Below are positions 54,003 through 63,332 of a DNA stretch of 64,000 nucleotides, one piece after another. Numbering within the stretch: the stretch's first letter is position 1; each line of letters begins with the position of its first letter. Source of the stretch: Corynebacterium lowii. Its GTDB lineage: Bacteria; Actinomycetota; Actinomycetes; Mycobacteriales; Mycobacteriaceae. The stretch lies in contig NZ_LKEV01000002.1 of assembly GCF_001412085.1 (NCBI RefSeq), positions 310,001-374,000 of the forward strand. Direction: 5' to 3'. A program made the translations under genes and the position numbers. Under the pieces are notes generated by a model. That model was not told the origin of the DNA and did no database searches. It was given only the letters and a program-made list of their open reading frames with translations.

Positions 54003-55045
54003 CCCAAATACCGCTGTGCTTGCTCGGATTCCGCCCTGAGTGCAGCCACGTAGTCCAGCTCATCGAGGTCATCAACGGCCTGGGCCTGCACAGCAGCCAT
54101 CGCAGCGCTTTCCTCCGTGGTTTGCACTCGACTGAGTCCCACATAGCGCGGATTGATCCCTTCCCCCAACATCTGCAATTCGCGTAGAAGGAACATGCTG
54201 TGTGTGGCCACAAAAACCTGGGCTCCCGCACCAGCAAGGTGCACCAGTACTGTGGCTATCGCTCGTTGGGAGGCTGGGTTCAGATTCGCCTCCGGTTCGT
54301 CCCAGAAGAGGTACCCGCCTTGGAGCAGCACTCCATTGGCGATGAGCCGAGCGATCATCGCGACCTTGCGCTGCCCCTCCGCCAGAAGAGGTGCCTCCAG
54401 TGTTCCGATTCCCGGCTGGTGTAAATAAAAGTGTCCGTTGTTCTCCGTTACCGTTCCTTCCTGCAACAGGCCTGAGAAGGAATCCAGCATCTCATTGGCC
54501 TGCTGCGCCCTGGGGCCACGTAAGGCGGGGCGCAGCAGCAACTCCACGGTATCGCGCCAGGTCTCATCAAAGCCCGTCTCGTAACTATCAAAGAGCCCCA
54601 GGAAGCTGGCCGAGAGCGAGAGCAATTCTTGCGGGGGTAGATACACCGGTTCATCATCAAGCGAGCGCTCGGGAACACTCCCTACTGCCACTTCGCGCTT
54701 GGCGTGCGAGCCAAAAGTGAACTCCAAGGGCACTTCTATTTCCGCAAAGGTCAGCCCGACCTTTGCGCTTACCCGCCCCCGGGTTCTGCGGGTTAGTCGC
54801 CCCAGGTTATCGGGGCGTAGCGTCCCCATCAGCTTGGTGGCAAGGCTGGGATTGAGCTCTTTCTTGGTCAAGGCCTCGGTGTCTCGCAGTACCTTCGTGC
54901 TGGAGTACATGGCCTTGAGCAGTTGAGACTTCCCCGTTGCGTTATCCCCCACGATCACGTTCAGTCCGGGCGACCACGTCACGTCGATCTCCTCAAAAGG
55001 GCCAAAAGCTGCAAGCCTGAGCCGTGAAATGGGGTGCTTCGCCAT
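53996..55045 (-). CDS. AAA family ATPase (OLD/AAA_15-like)
   Basis: 349 residues from ATG 55045 (MAKHPISRLRLAAFGPFEEI); ATG 55054 or 55057 is possible. Walker A GDNATGKS at 33-40, an ABC-like signature region LLAEGQRKVAMIA (about 220-232), Walker B LFWDEPEANLNP (about 245-256) and a following H-loop-like VATHSMFLLREL. This is the ABC-type ATPase head seen in OLD, RecF and many phage-defence ATPases, with no TOPRIM domain. It overlaps the nuclease gene downstream. Together with the restriction remnants next door it looks like a two-gene defence operon. Confidence 0.85.
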   Translation of the reverse strand: MAKHPISRLRLAAFGPFEEIDVTWSPGLNVIVGDNATGKSQLLKAMYSSTKVLRDTEALTKKELNPSLATKLMGTLRPDNLGRLTRRTRGRVSAKVGLTFAEIEVPLEFTFGSHAKREVAVGSVPERSLDDEPVYLPPQELLSLSASFLGLFDSYETGFDETWRDTVELLLRPALRGPRAQQANEMLDSFSGLLQEGTVTENNGHFYLHQPGIGTLEAPLLAEGQRKVAMIARLIANGVLLQGGYLFWDEPEANLNPASQRAIATVLVHLAGAGAQVFVATHSMFLLRELQMLGEGINPRYVGLSRVQTTEESAAMAAVQAQAVDDLDELDYVAALRAESEQAQRYLGW

Positions 55046-55119
55046 GCGTACCATCATAAAACACCCCACTCCCACCCCGCCTTCCCCAAGCACCCCCCCA
55101 AACAAGCACGCAGAACCCC

Positions 55120-55851
55120 TCACCCACCCGCCGCCAGATACTCCAAAATCGCCTTCACCCTGCGGTTCTCCTCCGCGGGTGAGAGCCGCAGCTTGCTGAA
55201 GATGTTGGATACGTGCTTGGCCACCGCCGCCGAGGAGAGCACCAAACACTGCGCGATCTCCCTGTTGGATTGCCCGCGGCTCATCAGTTCCAGCACTTCC
55301 CGCTCCCTCGGGGTGAGTTCCCCCAACCCACTGCGCCCGGAGGCCATGAGCGCGCTGGCCACGGTGGGGTCAATCACCGTGCCGCCCTGGGCCACCACGG
55401 CCAGGGAGTTCAGAAAGTCCGCTACCTCGGATACTCGATCCTTGAGCAGGTACCCCGTCCCGCTCGTGGCATGGGCAAAGAGTTCCACCGCGTAGGCCGG
55501 GGCCACGTATTGGCTCAACACCATCACTGCCAGGTCCGGGTGCTCTGCGCGCAGCCGCACGGCGGCTTTGAGGCCATCGTCGGCCATGTTTGGGGGCATG
55601 CGCACGTCGGTAATCAGCACATCTGGCAAACTCCCCTGCACGGCAAAGGCCCCCATCACCTCCATGAGTTCCCCGCTATCGGCGGCCTGCCCCACGATGC
55701 GGTGGCCTCGGCGTTCCAGGAGTGCAGCTACTCCCTCCCGCAGCAGGGCGGAATCATCGGCAATCACCACCGAGAGCCCAACCCCAGCACCACTAGCGGC
55801 CAAGCCTCCACCAAAGCCACCAGCAAAACCCACCCCAGAACCCTTCCTCAT
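55120..55851 (-). CDS. NarL/LuxR-family response regulator
   Basis: 243 residues. An unusual Gly/Ala-rich start (about 1-25) precedes the receiver domain: acidic pocket VVIADD, phosphoacceptor Asp in VLITDVRMP (about 80), and Lys in YLLKDRVSE. The C-terminal LuxR-type HTH reads LTPREREVLELMSRGQSNREIAQCL with a recognition helix SSAAVAKHVSNIFSKL. The ATG overlaps the kinase stop (ATGA), so it is paired with that kinase. The divergent ABC exporter is its likely target. Confidence 0.92.
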   Translation of the reverse strand: MRKGSGVGFAGGFGGGLAASGAGVGLSVVIADDSALLREGVAALLERRGHRIVGQAADSGELMEVMGAFAVQGSLPDVLITDVRMPPNMADDGLKAAVRLRAEHPDLAVMVLSQYVAPAYAVELFAHATSGTGYLLKDRVSEVADFLNSLAVVAQGGTVIDPTVASALMASGRSGLGELTPREREVLELMSRGQSNREIAQCLVLSSAAVAKHVSNIFSKLRLSPAEENRRVKAILEYLAAGG

Positions 55852-56546
55852 AGCGCAACCCCGCTCTCCCCTCGCTCCAACAACAACGGAATCGCACACC
55901 CCACCCGCGTGGGCCCACCGGCCGGAGAGGTCAAGCGCAGCTCCCCACCAAAGGCCACCAGCCGCTCCCTCATCCCCACCAGCCCATGCCCGGCGCGCAA
56001 CGTAGCCCCGCCAGGCCCTTCGTCCACCACGGTGATCCGCAGGGCGGCGTCGGCAGCCAAAAGCACGCTCACCTCGGCCCCCGGCGCGTGCTTGGCGGCG
56101 TTGGTGAGCGCCTCGGCGGTAAAGAAGTACCCGGCGGCGAGCACGCTGGGCGAAAGCTCCGGCAGTTCGTGCGGGGTGTGTACGCTCACGTGCGGACCGT
56201 AGCTAGCGGCGATGTCGCGCACGGCGGCGGCGAGCCCGTGGTCGCTGAGCACCTGGGGGTGTACTCCGCGCACGGTGGCGCGCAGGGCGGCAAGGCCGGC
56301 GTCGAGGTCTGCTTTGGCGGCGCGCAGCAGGTCAAAGGTCTGCCCCTGGGCGTCGAGGGTGGCTTCCCCGAGCTTGATGGAGGCCGCCACGAGGTACTGC
56401 TGGGTGCCGTCGTGGAGGTCGCGCTCGATGCGCTGGCGCTCAACCTCGTAGGCGTCGGCAATGGCGCGGCGCGAGGCCGTGAGTTCCGCGATGGTTTGCG
56501 CCTGGCGTTGCTCGTGGCTTAGGCCCTGGCGCCGGGTACGTTTCAT
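55848..56546 (-). CDS. NarL-type sensor histidine kinase lacking a membrane sensor domain
   Basis: 232 residues. The HisKA_3 box is RIERDLHDGTQQYLVAASIKLGEA with the phosphorylated His, and the ATPase domain has ALTNAAKHAPGA (N box), VDEGPGG and GHGLVGMRERL (G boxes). The N-terminus is only about 30 residues of charged helix, with no membrane helix; most relatives have four to six. Upstream codons in this frame give no membrane segment either. It may sense an internal signal or be coupled to the ABC transporter encoded divergently. Confidence 0.88.
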   Translation of the reverse strand: MKRTRRQGLSHEQRQAQTIAELTASRRAIADAYEVERQRIERDLHDGTQQYLVAASIKLGEATLDAQGQTFDLLRAAKADLDAGLAALRATVRGVHPQVLSDHGLAAAVRDIAASYGPHVSVHTPHELPELSPSVLAAGYFFTAEALTNAAKHAPGAEVSVLLAADAALRITVVDEGPGGATLRAGHGLVGMRERLVAFGGELRLTSPAGGPTRVGCAIPLLLERGESGVAL

Positions 56547-56664
56547 TCTGCGCACACACCCACGATACGAGCCCCAAACCCGCGCAGCAGGGCCGGGGGT
56601 AGTGCTGGCACTACCATCAAGATCATCGCTGGCACCATGTACTTGCGCGCCGCGCCCGGCTGAA

Positions 56665-57360
56665 ATGAACACCATGACACATTCATTGCAACTTCACGAC
56701 ATCACCAAGAGCTTCGGCGCCCAGCCGGTGCTCTCGGGCATATCGCTCACCATCAACCCCGGCGAGACCGTGGCCGTGATGGGCCCCTCGGGTTCCGGCA
56801 AATCCACGCTGCTGCACTGCATGTCCGGCGTACTCACCCCCACCCACGGCACGGTGCGCTTTGGGGATGCGGAACTTTCCTCGCTTTCCGACGCCGCCCG
56901 CTCCCGCCTGCGCCTGCACCACTTCGGCTTTGTGTTCCAGGACGGCCAATTGCTCCCTGAGCTGAGCAACCTAGAAAACATCGCCCTGCCCGCCATCCTC
57001 AACGGCACCAGCCGCTCCAAGGCCCGCAAGAAGGCCCAAAGCCTGCTGGATCAACTGGGCCTGGGCGATCTCGCTTTGCGACGCCCCGGTGACGTCTCCG
57101 GCGGCCAAGCCCAGCGCGTGGCGATCGCCCGTGCGCTGTGCGCCGAGCCTTCCCTCATCTTTGCCGATGAGCCCACCGGCGCGCTCGACCAGAGCACCGG
57201 GCACGAGGTCATGCAGATGCTCAGCACCCTAGCCAAGCGCTCGGGCGCCAGCCTGGTGATGGTCACTCACGACGCCCAGGTGGCTCAGTGGATGGAGCGG
57301 CGCATCGAGATCCGCGACGGCATCATTCACGACGACCGCCTGCTGCGAGGTGCCCGATGA
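56665..57360 (+). CDS. ABC transporter ATP-binding protein (MacB/LolD type)
   Basis: 231 residues. Walker A GPSGSGKST (about 43-51), Q-loop FVFQDGQLLPELSNLENI, signature VSGGQAQRVAIARAL, Walker B LIFADEPTGALD and switch His VTHDAQ. This subgroup powers FtsX-like permeases that remove peptides or lipoproteins rather than importing. Start ATG 56665 or 56674. The stop overlaps the permease start (ATGA). It is divergent from the two-component genes, which likely control it. Confidence 0.93.
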   Translation: MNTMTHSLQLHDITKSFGAQPVLSGISLTINPGETVAVMGPSGSGKSTLLHCMSGVLTPTHGTVRFGDAELSSLSDAARSRLRLHHFGFVFQDGQLLPELSNLENIALPAILNGTSRSKARKKAQSLLDQLGLGDLALRRPGDVSGGQAQRVAIARALCAEPSLIFADEPTGALDQSTGHEVMQMLSTLAKRSGASLVMVTHDAQVAQWMERRIEIRDGIIHDDRLLRGAR

Positions 57361-58763
57361 ACTCCGCCCAACTCGTCTTTGACCTGCACAAGGCCAGCAC
57401 CCGGGCGCGCACCGGCACCGGGGTGGTCAGCCTCATCGCCATTTTTAGCCTCACGGTGAGCGCCACGGTGGCCTTCCTCGTGGCCGGGGGAACCTGGATG
57501 TTCTACCAGCGCTCCCTCCACCCGGAACAGGCCTCCGCCTTCGTACAGGAGCAGCAAGCTACCAACGAGTTCTACCTCATCACATGGTTCTACCTGGCGG
57601 TCTTTGCCTGCGCCTTCATCCTCCCCGCGCTCTTCGGGCTCACCGCCCAGGCCGCCGTGCTGGGGGCGTCGGGAAGGGAGCGCCGCCTGGCCACCCTGCG
57701 CCTCATCGGGCTTTCCTCCCGGCAGGTCACCCGCATGACCATCGTGGAAACCGGCTTCCAGGCCCTCGTGGGCATCACCCTGGGCCTGGGTCTCAGCTTT
57801 TTGCTCGCGCCGTTTTTTACCCGGCTTTCCTTCCAGGAGCGCGCCATTGCTCTCAATGAGATTTTGTTGCCCTGGTGGGGTTACCTCCTCGTAGCGGCGA
57901 TCCTCTTCCTGCTCGCCCTGGGGGCTGCTTTTGTGGGCATGCAGCGGGTGCGGGTGAGTCCCCTGGGGGTGGCCCGGCGCGAGATGCCCGCCGCATTGAA
58001 GCGCTGGCGATTTTATCTCTTCATCGCCATCTTTGTGGCTACCGTTGTGGCGCTGCGTTTGATTAACATCTCTTCTTCCGACGTCGCTTCCATCATCGGC
58101 GTCATATCTTTCCTTCTCATCGTGTTCATGGCGATCAACCTCGTTTCCCCCTATATCCTCCAGGTATGCGCCTATCTCTTCGCCTATCTGCCCGGTAACG
58201 CGCATCTGGTGGCCTGCCGCCGCATCTCCAGCAACGCTCGCCTGGCTTGGAAGCGCAGTTCCGCCATCGCCTTCTTTGGTTTCCTCATCGGCTACGTCAT
58301 GGTCAGCCCCCTGGCCAGCGATGGACTCACCGAGCTCTATAAGGAGGAGCAGGAGGTGGGTATTTTCTTTAGTGATGTCAGCGTGGGAATCCTGCTCACC
58401 CTGGGATTCGGCTTCACCATCACCACCGTGTCCGTCTTCTTAGGCCAGGCCAGCGAGGTCTTTGCCTCCGCCGACCTCACGCGTTCCTTGCAACTCATGG
58501 GCGTACGACGTCGCTTCTTTAGCTCCGTAGCACTCATCGAGATCATGCTGCCCATCGTCATCGTGAGTCTCTTCGGTTTCCTCTGCGGTGCCCCGGTGGG
58601 TCTGGTCATGCTCACAGTACAGGCGGAAGTAAATATCCCCGCCCGCCTCGGCTTCGCCCTGAGCCTACTCGGCGCGGGCTGGCTGGTTACCTTCCTCGCC
58701 GTACTCGCCGTGGAGCCTCTGCGCTCCCGCGTACTGGCCACATGGCGGCGTAAGAACGACTAA
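57357..58763 (+). CDS. FtsX-like ABC transporter permease
   Basis: 468 residues with about eight membrane helices: one near 25-45, then 78-100, 128-150, 175-195, 224-240, 246-266, 330-345 and 415-455. The segment after the second helix (ASGRERRLATLRLIGLSSRQVTRM) is the typical coupling region of FtsX permeases, repeated in weaker form in the second half (LTRSLQLMGVRRRFF). The pair probably exports or detoxifies an antimicrobial peptide or lipid, by analogy with BceAB-like systems. That is inference. Confidence 0.9.
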   Translation: MNSAQLVFDLHKASTRARTGTGVVSLIAIFSLTVSATVAFLVAGGTWMFYQRSLHPEQASAFVQEQQATNEFYLITWFYLAVFACAFILPALFGLTAQAAVLGASGRERRLATLRLIGLSSRQVTRMTIVETGFQALVGITLGLGLSFLLAPFFTRLSFQERAIALNEILLPWWGYLLVAAILFLLALGAAFVGMQRVRVSPLGVARREMPAALKRWRFYLFIAIFVATVVALRLINISSSDVASIIGVISFLLIVFMAINLVSPYILQVCAYLFAYLPGNAHLVACRRISSNARLAWKRSSAIAFFGFLIGYVMVSPLASDGLTELYKEEQEVGIFFSDVSVGILLTLGFGFTITTVSVFLGQASEVFASADLTRSLQLMGVRRRFFSSVALIEIMLPIVIVSLFGFLCGAPVGLVMLTVQAEVNIPARLGFALSLLGAGWLVTFLAVLAVEPLRSRVLATWRRKND

Positions 58764-58768
58764 AACGA

Positions 58769-58813
58769 AAACCCCTTTCTTCCTGGTGTTTACTTCCAGG
58801 AAGAAAGGGGTTT
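58769..58813. terminator. Strong bidirectional terminator
   Basis: A perfect 18-bp stem (AAACCCCTTTCTTCCTGG at 58769-58786 with its complement at 58796-58813) and a 9-nt loop, between the permease gene and the convergent small secreted peptide gene. Confidence 0.88.
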
Positions 58814-58853
58814 CCGTGCTGTATGGATAAGGCTGTATGAATCAGCTTGAGAA

Positions 58854-59117
58854 TTAGCCGACGAAGCGAGCCACGGTGTCAGCGATGGTCTTAACGACCT
58901 TGGCGAAGATGTCCACGCCCTTATCGGCGTTCTCCAGGCGCTGCTTCTGAGCCTCGGCCTCATCCTTGGCGGAGTTGGAGGGGGCCACTACTTCCTGCTG
59001 GCCGTAAGCAGGACGATCCTGGCCCACAACGGTCTCAGCGGTGGCGGGGGCGATCGCAGCGGTAGCGGCGATGGCGATGGTGGCGGCAGAAACGGCAAAC
59101 TTGCGCTTCAGGTTCAT
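58854..59117 (-). CDS. Small secreted amphipathic peptide, second type
   Basis: 87 residues. A signal peptide (1-27, AIAPATAE) leaves about 60 residues: a Gln/Pro-rich linker (QDRPAYGQQEVVAPSN), a charged helix (KDEAEAQKQRLENADKGV) and a hydrophobic amphipathic end (DIFAKVVKTIADTVARFVG). GAAGGGA lies 7 nt before the ATG. It resembles the product at 25935-26168 in plan, but similarity beyond the signal peptide and NADKGV/NAKKGV is weak. Size and amphipathic end suggest a cell-envelope or membrane-active peptide; no family is recognised. Confidence 0.75.
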   Translation of the reverse strand: MNLKRKFAVSAATIAIAATAAIAPATAETVVGQDRPAYGQQEVVAPSNSAKDEAEAQKQRLENADKGVDIFAKVVKTIADTVARFVG

Positions 59118-59307
59118 GATGGTTCCCTTCAGATTCGGTCAAGACTGGTACGGAATATCCACCTTTTAGCGGATATTCCTCTCTTGTGCGGATAACAATA
59201 GGGGATATGGCAACATTGCGCGAGGGTACGAAAGTACCTTCTTTTTGGAGCGTGGGGATCGGAAGTATCGAAAAGGCTTCTTAAGGTGAGGAAACCCCCG
59301 CACACGC

Positions 59308-59344
59308 AAAACTCCCAAGCCCTATAACTAAGGCCCGGGAGTTT
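59308..59344 (-). terminator. Terminator of tRNA-Val
   Basis: AAACTCCC (59308-59315) pairs with GGGAGTTT (59337-59344), with GGCC/GCC pairing inside; on the minus strand it ends in TTTT. It lies 7 bp downstream of the tRNA 3' end. Confidence 0.7.
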
Positions 59345-59350
59345 CCTTGT

Positions 59351-59422
59351 GCGTCCTGACGGGCTCGAACCGCCGACCTGCTGGGTGTAAACCAGCTGCT
59401 CTCCCAACTGAGCTAAAGACGC
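59351..59422 (-). tRNA. tRNA-Val (UAC anticodon)
   Basis: 72 nt fold as a full cloverleaf on the minus strand: acceptor GCGTCTT/AGGACGC, D-arm GCTCAGTTGGGAGAGC, anticodon stem GCTGG/CCAGC around loop TTTACAC (anticodon TAC, reading GUA), and T-arm with TTCGAGC. The 3' CCA is not encoded. It stands alone and is not next to an integrated element in this window. Confidence 0.95.
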
Positions 59423-59476
59423 TTAAGCCTGTGCTACTAACCAGCGCAGGCAGCCCGATTACTATAACACAGGCGA

Positions 59477-59908
59477 TTACTTTCGCGTAGAACCGCGCTG
59501 TACCAGGCACGATCCTTGCCATTGCCCCAGCCGCTCGGCCTTAGTTTGCACCAAACCGGATAGCTGAGCCGATTCCGCGATCACGCCGGGTTCAATCGTC
59601 CCGGAGCGCCCCGCCCCTGGGGTCAGCAACCACACGCGGCCGTTATCGGCCAGGGGGCGCACAGCATCGACGAGACCATCAACGAGGTCTCCGTCCTCTT
59701 CTCTCCACCACAGCAGCACGACATCGCAAATATCGTCCGTATCCTCATCGAGCAACGCCGCGTCGAGGAAGTCCTCGACGGACTCGGAGATAGCGCTATC
59801 GCAATCCTCGTCCCAGCCCACTTCTTGAACGACGTCGCCATGCTGAATACCAAGGCGCTGTGCATAGTCCTGGACGTCTTTGTTCATAACGTCCGGAGCG
59901 TCCACCAC
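59477..59908 (-). CDS. DUF3052-type conserved actinobacterial protein
   Basis: 143 residues from GTG 59908, which follows GGGAGGA by 8 nt. A longer frame to 59995 has no better start. The core reads LGIQHGDVVQEVGWDEDCDS and DEDTDDICDVVLLWWREEDGDL, very acidic, followed by a beta-rich part (RVWLLTPGAGRSG). The family is found next to aceE in mycolic-acid actinobacteria and its role is unknown. It is divergent from aceE. Confidence 0.85.
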   Translation of the reverse strand: MVDAPDVMNKDVQDYAQRLGIQHGDVVQEVGWDEDCDSAISESVEDFLDAALLDEDTDDICDVVLLWWREEDGDLVDGLVDAVRPLADNGRVWLLTPGAGRSGTIEPGVIAESAQLSGLVQTKAERLGQWQGSCLVQRGSTRK

Positions 59909-60169
59909 TGTGATGATCCTCCCGTTCCTGCTCCCCGGTGGTACGCCACCAGCCATGTGCGTGGCACGTCCCCGGGCACAATTTTCTCTTTGCAAGCAGG
60001 ATACAGCCTTCCGCGCATTTTCTCCTTATTTTCAGCCCCGATCCCGGTGTAACGCACACCCCGGCTTATCACTACACTTGGTGAAGGTGCGCGTGGTAGT
60101 TCGCATGTGAGGAAAACCCAGGCGCGAACCCCGCCCGTCTATACCTGAACAACCCCAGGAGGTTCACCT

Positions 60170-62908
60170 ATGGCTGAGGGCAATCTCAGCGGCAAGCCCA
60201 CGGAGGACACCAACTTCGCCCTCATTCGCGATGGCGTAGCGTCCTACCTGAATGACTCTGATCCAGAGGAAACCCGAGAGTGGATGGACTCGCTCGATGG
60301 GCTGCTGGATAGCTCTAGCTCCGATCGTGCGCGATACCTCATGCTCCGTCTCTTGGAGCGGGCGTCGGCAAAGCGCGTTCAGCTCCCCCCGCTCCTGTCC
60401 ACGGACTTCGTGAACACCATCCCCACCTCCTCCGAGCCAGAGTTCCCCGGCGATGAGGAGATTGAGAAGCGCTACCGCCGCTGGATTCGCTGGAACGCCG
60501 CCATCATGGTGCACCGCGCCCAGCGCCCCGGCATCGGCGTGGGCGGGCACATTTCCACCTACGCGGGTGCCGCCCCGCTCTACGAGGTGGGCTTCAACCA
60601 CTTCTTCCGCGGCAAGGATCACCCCGGCGGCGGCGATCAGGTGTTCTTCCAGGGCCACGCCTCCCCCGGCATGTACGCCCGCGCCTTCATGGAGGGTCGC
60701 CTCACCGAGGATGACCTCGACGGCTTCCGCCAGGAAGTCTCCCGCGAGCAGGGCGGCCTGCCCAGCTACCCGCACCCGCACGGGATGAAGGACTTTTGGG
60801 AGTTCCCCACCGTCTCGATGGGCCTGGGCCCGATGGACGCGATCTACCAGGCACGCTTCAACCGCTACCTGCACAATCGCGGCATCAAGGACACCTCCGA
60901 CCAGCACGTGTGGGCCTTCCTGGGCGATGGCGAGATGGACGAGCCGGAGTCCCGCGGTCTGCTCCAGCAGGCGGCGCTGAACAACCTGGATAACCTCACC
61001 TTCGTGGTGAACTGCAACTTGCAGCGCCTGGATGGCCCGGTACGCGGCAATACGCAGATCATTCAGGAGCTGGAATCCTTCTTCCGCGGTGCCGGCTGGT
61101 CCGTCATCAAGGTCGTGTGGGGCCGCGAGTGGGATGCGCTGCTGGAAAAGGACAAGGACGGCGCGCTCGTGGAGATCATGAACAACACGCCGGACGGTGA
61201 TTACCAGACCTTCAAGGCTAACGACGGCGCGTACGTGCGCGAGCACTTCTTTGGCCGCGATCCGCGCACCGCCAAGCTGGTGGAGGACATGACGGACGAC
61301 GAGATCTGGGCACTGCGCCGCGGCGGTCACGATTACCGTAAGATCTACGCCGCCTACAAGCGCGCCCTGGAGACCAAGGATCGCCCCACCGTGATCCTGG
61401 CGCACACCATTAAGGGCTACGGCCTGGGCCATAACTTCGAGGGCCGCAACGCCACCCACCAGATGAAGAAGCTCACGCTGGAAGATCTCAAGCTCTTCCG
61501 CGATAAGCAGGGTATTCCCATCTCTGATGAGGAATTGGAGAAGGACCCCTACCTGCCCCCGTACTTCCACCCCGGCGAGGATTCCCCGGAGATCAAGTAC
61601 ATGAAGGAACGCCGCCGCGAACTCGGCGGTTACCTGCCGGAGCGCCGCGAGAACTACGAGCCGGTTGAGGTTCCGAGCATCGACAAGCTGCGCTCCGTGC
61701 GCAAGGGTTCCGGCAAGCAGACCGTGGCCACCACGATGGCCATTGTGCGTACCTTCAAGGAACTCATGCGCGATAAGGGATTGAAGGACCGCCTGGTGCC
61801 CATCATCCCCGATGAGGCCCGCACCTTCGGCATGGACTCCTGGTTCCCCACCATGAAGATCTACAACCCGCATGGCCAGAACTACGTACCGGTGGACCAC
61901 GATCTCATGCTCTCCTACCGCGAGGCTACCGACGGCCACATCCTCCACGAGGGCATTAACGAAGCCGGTTCGATGGCCTCCTTCATCGCCGCCGGTACCA
62001 GCTACGCCACCCAGGGCGTAGCCATGATTCCGCTGTACATCTTCTACTCGATGTTCGGCTTCCAGCGCACGGGTGATTCCATCTGGGCGGCCGCCGACCA
62101 GATGGCCCGCGGCTTCCTGCTGGGCGCCACCGCCGGGCGCACCACGCTCACCGGCGAGGGCTTGCAGCACATGGACGGCCACTCGCAGATCATCGCCTCC
62201 ACCAACCCCGGCGTGGTGAGCTACGATCCCGCCTTTGCCTACGAGGTGGCCCACCTGGTACGCGAGGGTATTGATCGCATGTACGGACCCGACCGTGGCG
62301 AGGACGTGATCTACTACCTCACCATCTACAACGAGCCCATCTCCCAGCCCGCCGAGCCGGAGGATCTGGACGTCGAAGGCCTACACAAGGGCATCTACCT
62401 CTATGATCGCGGCTCTCAGGGCAGCCACGAGGCCTCCATCTTGGCCTCCGGCATCGGCATGCAGGCCGCCCTGCGCGCCCAGGAGATTCTGGCCGAGGAT
62501 TACGACGTGCGTGCCTCGATCTTCTCCGTGACCTCCTGGGTGGAACTGGCCCGCGAGGGCGCCAAGCTCAACAAGGAGGCCCTGCGCCACCCCGGCAAGG
62601 AACTCCCCGAGCCCTTTGCCACCACGCAGCTCAAGAAGGCTGCGGGACCGTACGTGGCGGTCTCCGACTATGCCTCGGACCTTCAGGAGCAGATTCGCGC
62701 CTACGTGCCCGGCGAGTACATCGTGCTGGGTGCCGATGGCTTCGGCTTCTCTGATACCCGCCCGGCCGCCCGCCGTCACTTCAACATCGACGCGGAATCC
62801 GTGGCCGTGGCGGTGCTGATCGGCCTGGCCCGCGAGGGCAAGATTGATATGCAGGTGGCTGCCGACGCCGCCGAGCGTTTCCACTTGGACGATCCCACCA
62901 AGGCCTAA
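60170..62908 (+). CDS. aceE: Pyruvate dehydrogenase E1 component (homodimeric type)
   Basis: Thiamine diphosphate enzyme that decarboxylates pyruvate and passes the acetyl group to lipoyl-E2 (sucB at 10 kb). 912 residues. The ThDP/metal motif [12 protein letters not shown] ends [12 protein letters not shown] (about 258-285); [13 protein letters not shown] and HTIKGYGLG follow. The ATG follows AGGAGGT by 4 nt. It is monocistronic with its own terminator. The upstream 260 bp contain the start of the divergent DUF3052 gene; no regulator site was recognised. Confidence 0.96.
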   Translation: MAEGNLSGKPTEDTNFALIRDGVASYLNDSDPEETREWMDSLDGLLDSSSSDRARYLMLRLLERASAKRVQLPPLLSTDFVNTIPTSSEPEFPGDEEIEKRYRRWIRWNAAIMVHRAQRPGIGVGGHISTYAGAAPLYEVGFNHFFRGKDHPGGGDQVFFQGHASPGMYARAFMEGRLTEDDLDGFRQEVSREQGGLPSYPHPHGMKDFWEFPTVSMGLGPMDAIYQARFNRYLHNRGIKDTSDQHVWAFLGDGEMDEPESRGLLQQAALNNLDNLTFVVNCNLQRLDGPVRGNTQIIQELESFFRGAGWSVIKVVWGREWDALLEKDKDGALVEIMNNTPDGDYQTFKANDGAYVREHFFGRDPRTAKLVEDMTDDEIWALRRGGHDYRKIYAAYKRALETKDRPTVILAHTIKGYGLGHNFEGRNATHQMKKLTLEDLKLFRDKQGIPISDEELEKDPYLPPYFHPGEDSPEIKYMKERRRELGGYLPERRENYEPVEVPSIDKLRSVRKGSGKQTVATTMAIVRTFKELMRDKGLKDRLVPIIPDEARTFGMDSWFPTMKIYNPHGQNYVPVDHDLMLSYREATDGHILHEGINEAGSMASFIAAGTSYATQGVAMIPLYIFYSMFGFQRTGDSIWAAADQMARGFLLGATAGRTTLTGEGLQHMDGHSQIIASTNPGVVSYDPAFAYEVAHLVREGIDRMYGPDRGEDVIYYLTIYNEPISQPAEPEDLDVEGLHKGIYLYDRGSQGSHEASILASGIGMQAALRAQEILAEDYDVRASIFSVTSWVELAREGAKLNKEALRHPGKELPEPFATTQLKKAAGPYVAVSDYASDLQEQIRAYVPGEYIVLGADGFGFSDTRPAARRHFNIDAESVAVAVLIGLAREGKIDMQVAADAAERFHLDDPTKA

Positions 62909-62923
62909 ACGCCGCTCTCCGAT

Positions 62924-62967
62924 AACCGGGTGCTGCCTCTCCCAGCGAGGGGCAGCACCCGGTTTTT
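62924..62967 (+). terminator. Terminator of aceE
   Basis: AACCGGGTGCTGCC pairs with GGCAGCACCCGGTT over a loop of about 12 nt, followed by a run of T. It starts 16 bp after the aceE stop. Confidence 0.92.
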
Positions 62968-63008
62968 CTTATGCCGCTACAATCGCCCCCAGGATTCAAG
63001 GAGGAAGC

Positions 63009-63311
63009 ATGGGCAATCTGGCCGATCAGCTGGCCGCCAAGTTTGCGGTATCAGAGGAGAAAGAACAAGAGCAACCGGAGGGCACCCTGGCCCGGCTGGC
63101 CCTCATCATCGCGGACGTCACCGGGATTGAGGCCCAGGAGATCACCGCTGGGACCCCCCTGCGCGAGGGGCTTGGCACCACCTCCCTTGACCTCGTGACC
63201 ATTACCGTGCGCACCGAGGAAACCTTCGGAGTGCCCCTGGAGAGCCGCACCGTGGCCGATTTTGACACCGTGGGGGACGTGGTGGAGTTCCTGGATAACA
63301 CCTCGGCCTAA
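63009..63311 (+). CDS. acpM: Acyl carrier protein (AcpM-like)
   Basis: 100 residues. The prosthetic-group Ser lies in GLGTTSLDLVTITVRTEE (usual form DSLxxxE; here Thr replaces the Asp before Ser). The four-helix plan is otherwise standard, with a short N-terminal extension and a central acidic helix. AAGGAGG gives a good ribosome binding site, and TACAAT at 62978-62983 may be a -10 box. It is likely the carrier for type I/II fatty acid or mycolate precursors; the exact assignment is by position after aceE. Confidence 0.85.
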   Translation: MGNLADQLAAKFAVSEEKEQEQPEGTLARLALIIADVTGIEAQEITAGTPLREGLGTTSLDLVTITVRTEETFGVPLESRTVADFDTVGDVVEFLDNTSA

Positions 63312-63332
63312 AAAGAGAGCACAATAGGGGGT

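Noticed and set aside
59351-59422. tRNA-Val as an integration site for a mobile element
   Set aside because: No integrase, no repeated tRNA 3' end and no composition change lie next to it in this window.
60164-62254. Very long minus-strand open frame (about 696 codons) opposite aceE
   Set aside because: It is the antisense shadow of the high-GC aceE gene; its translation is rich in Gly, His, Val and Leu without domains, and aceE is certain.
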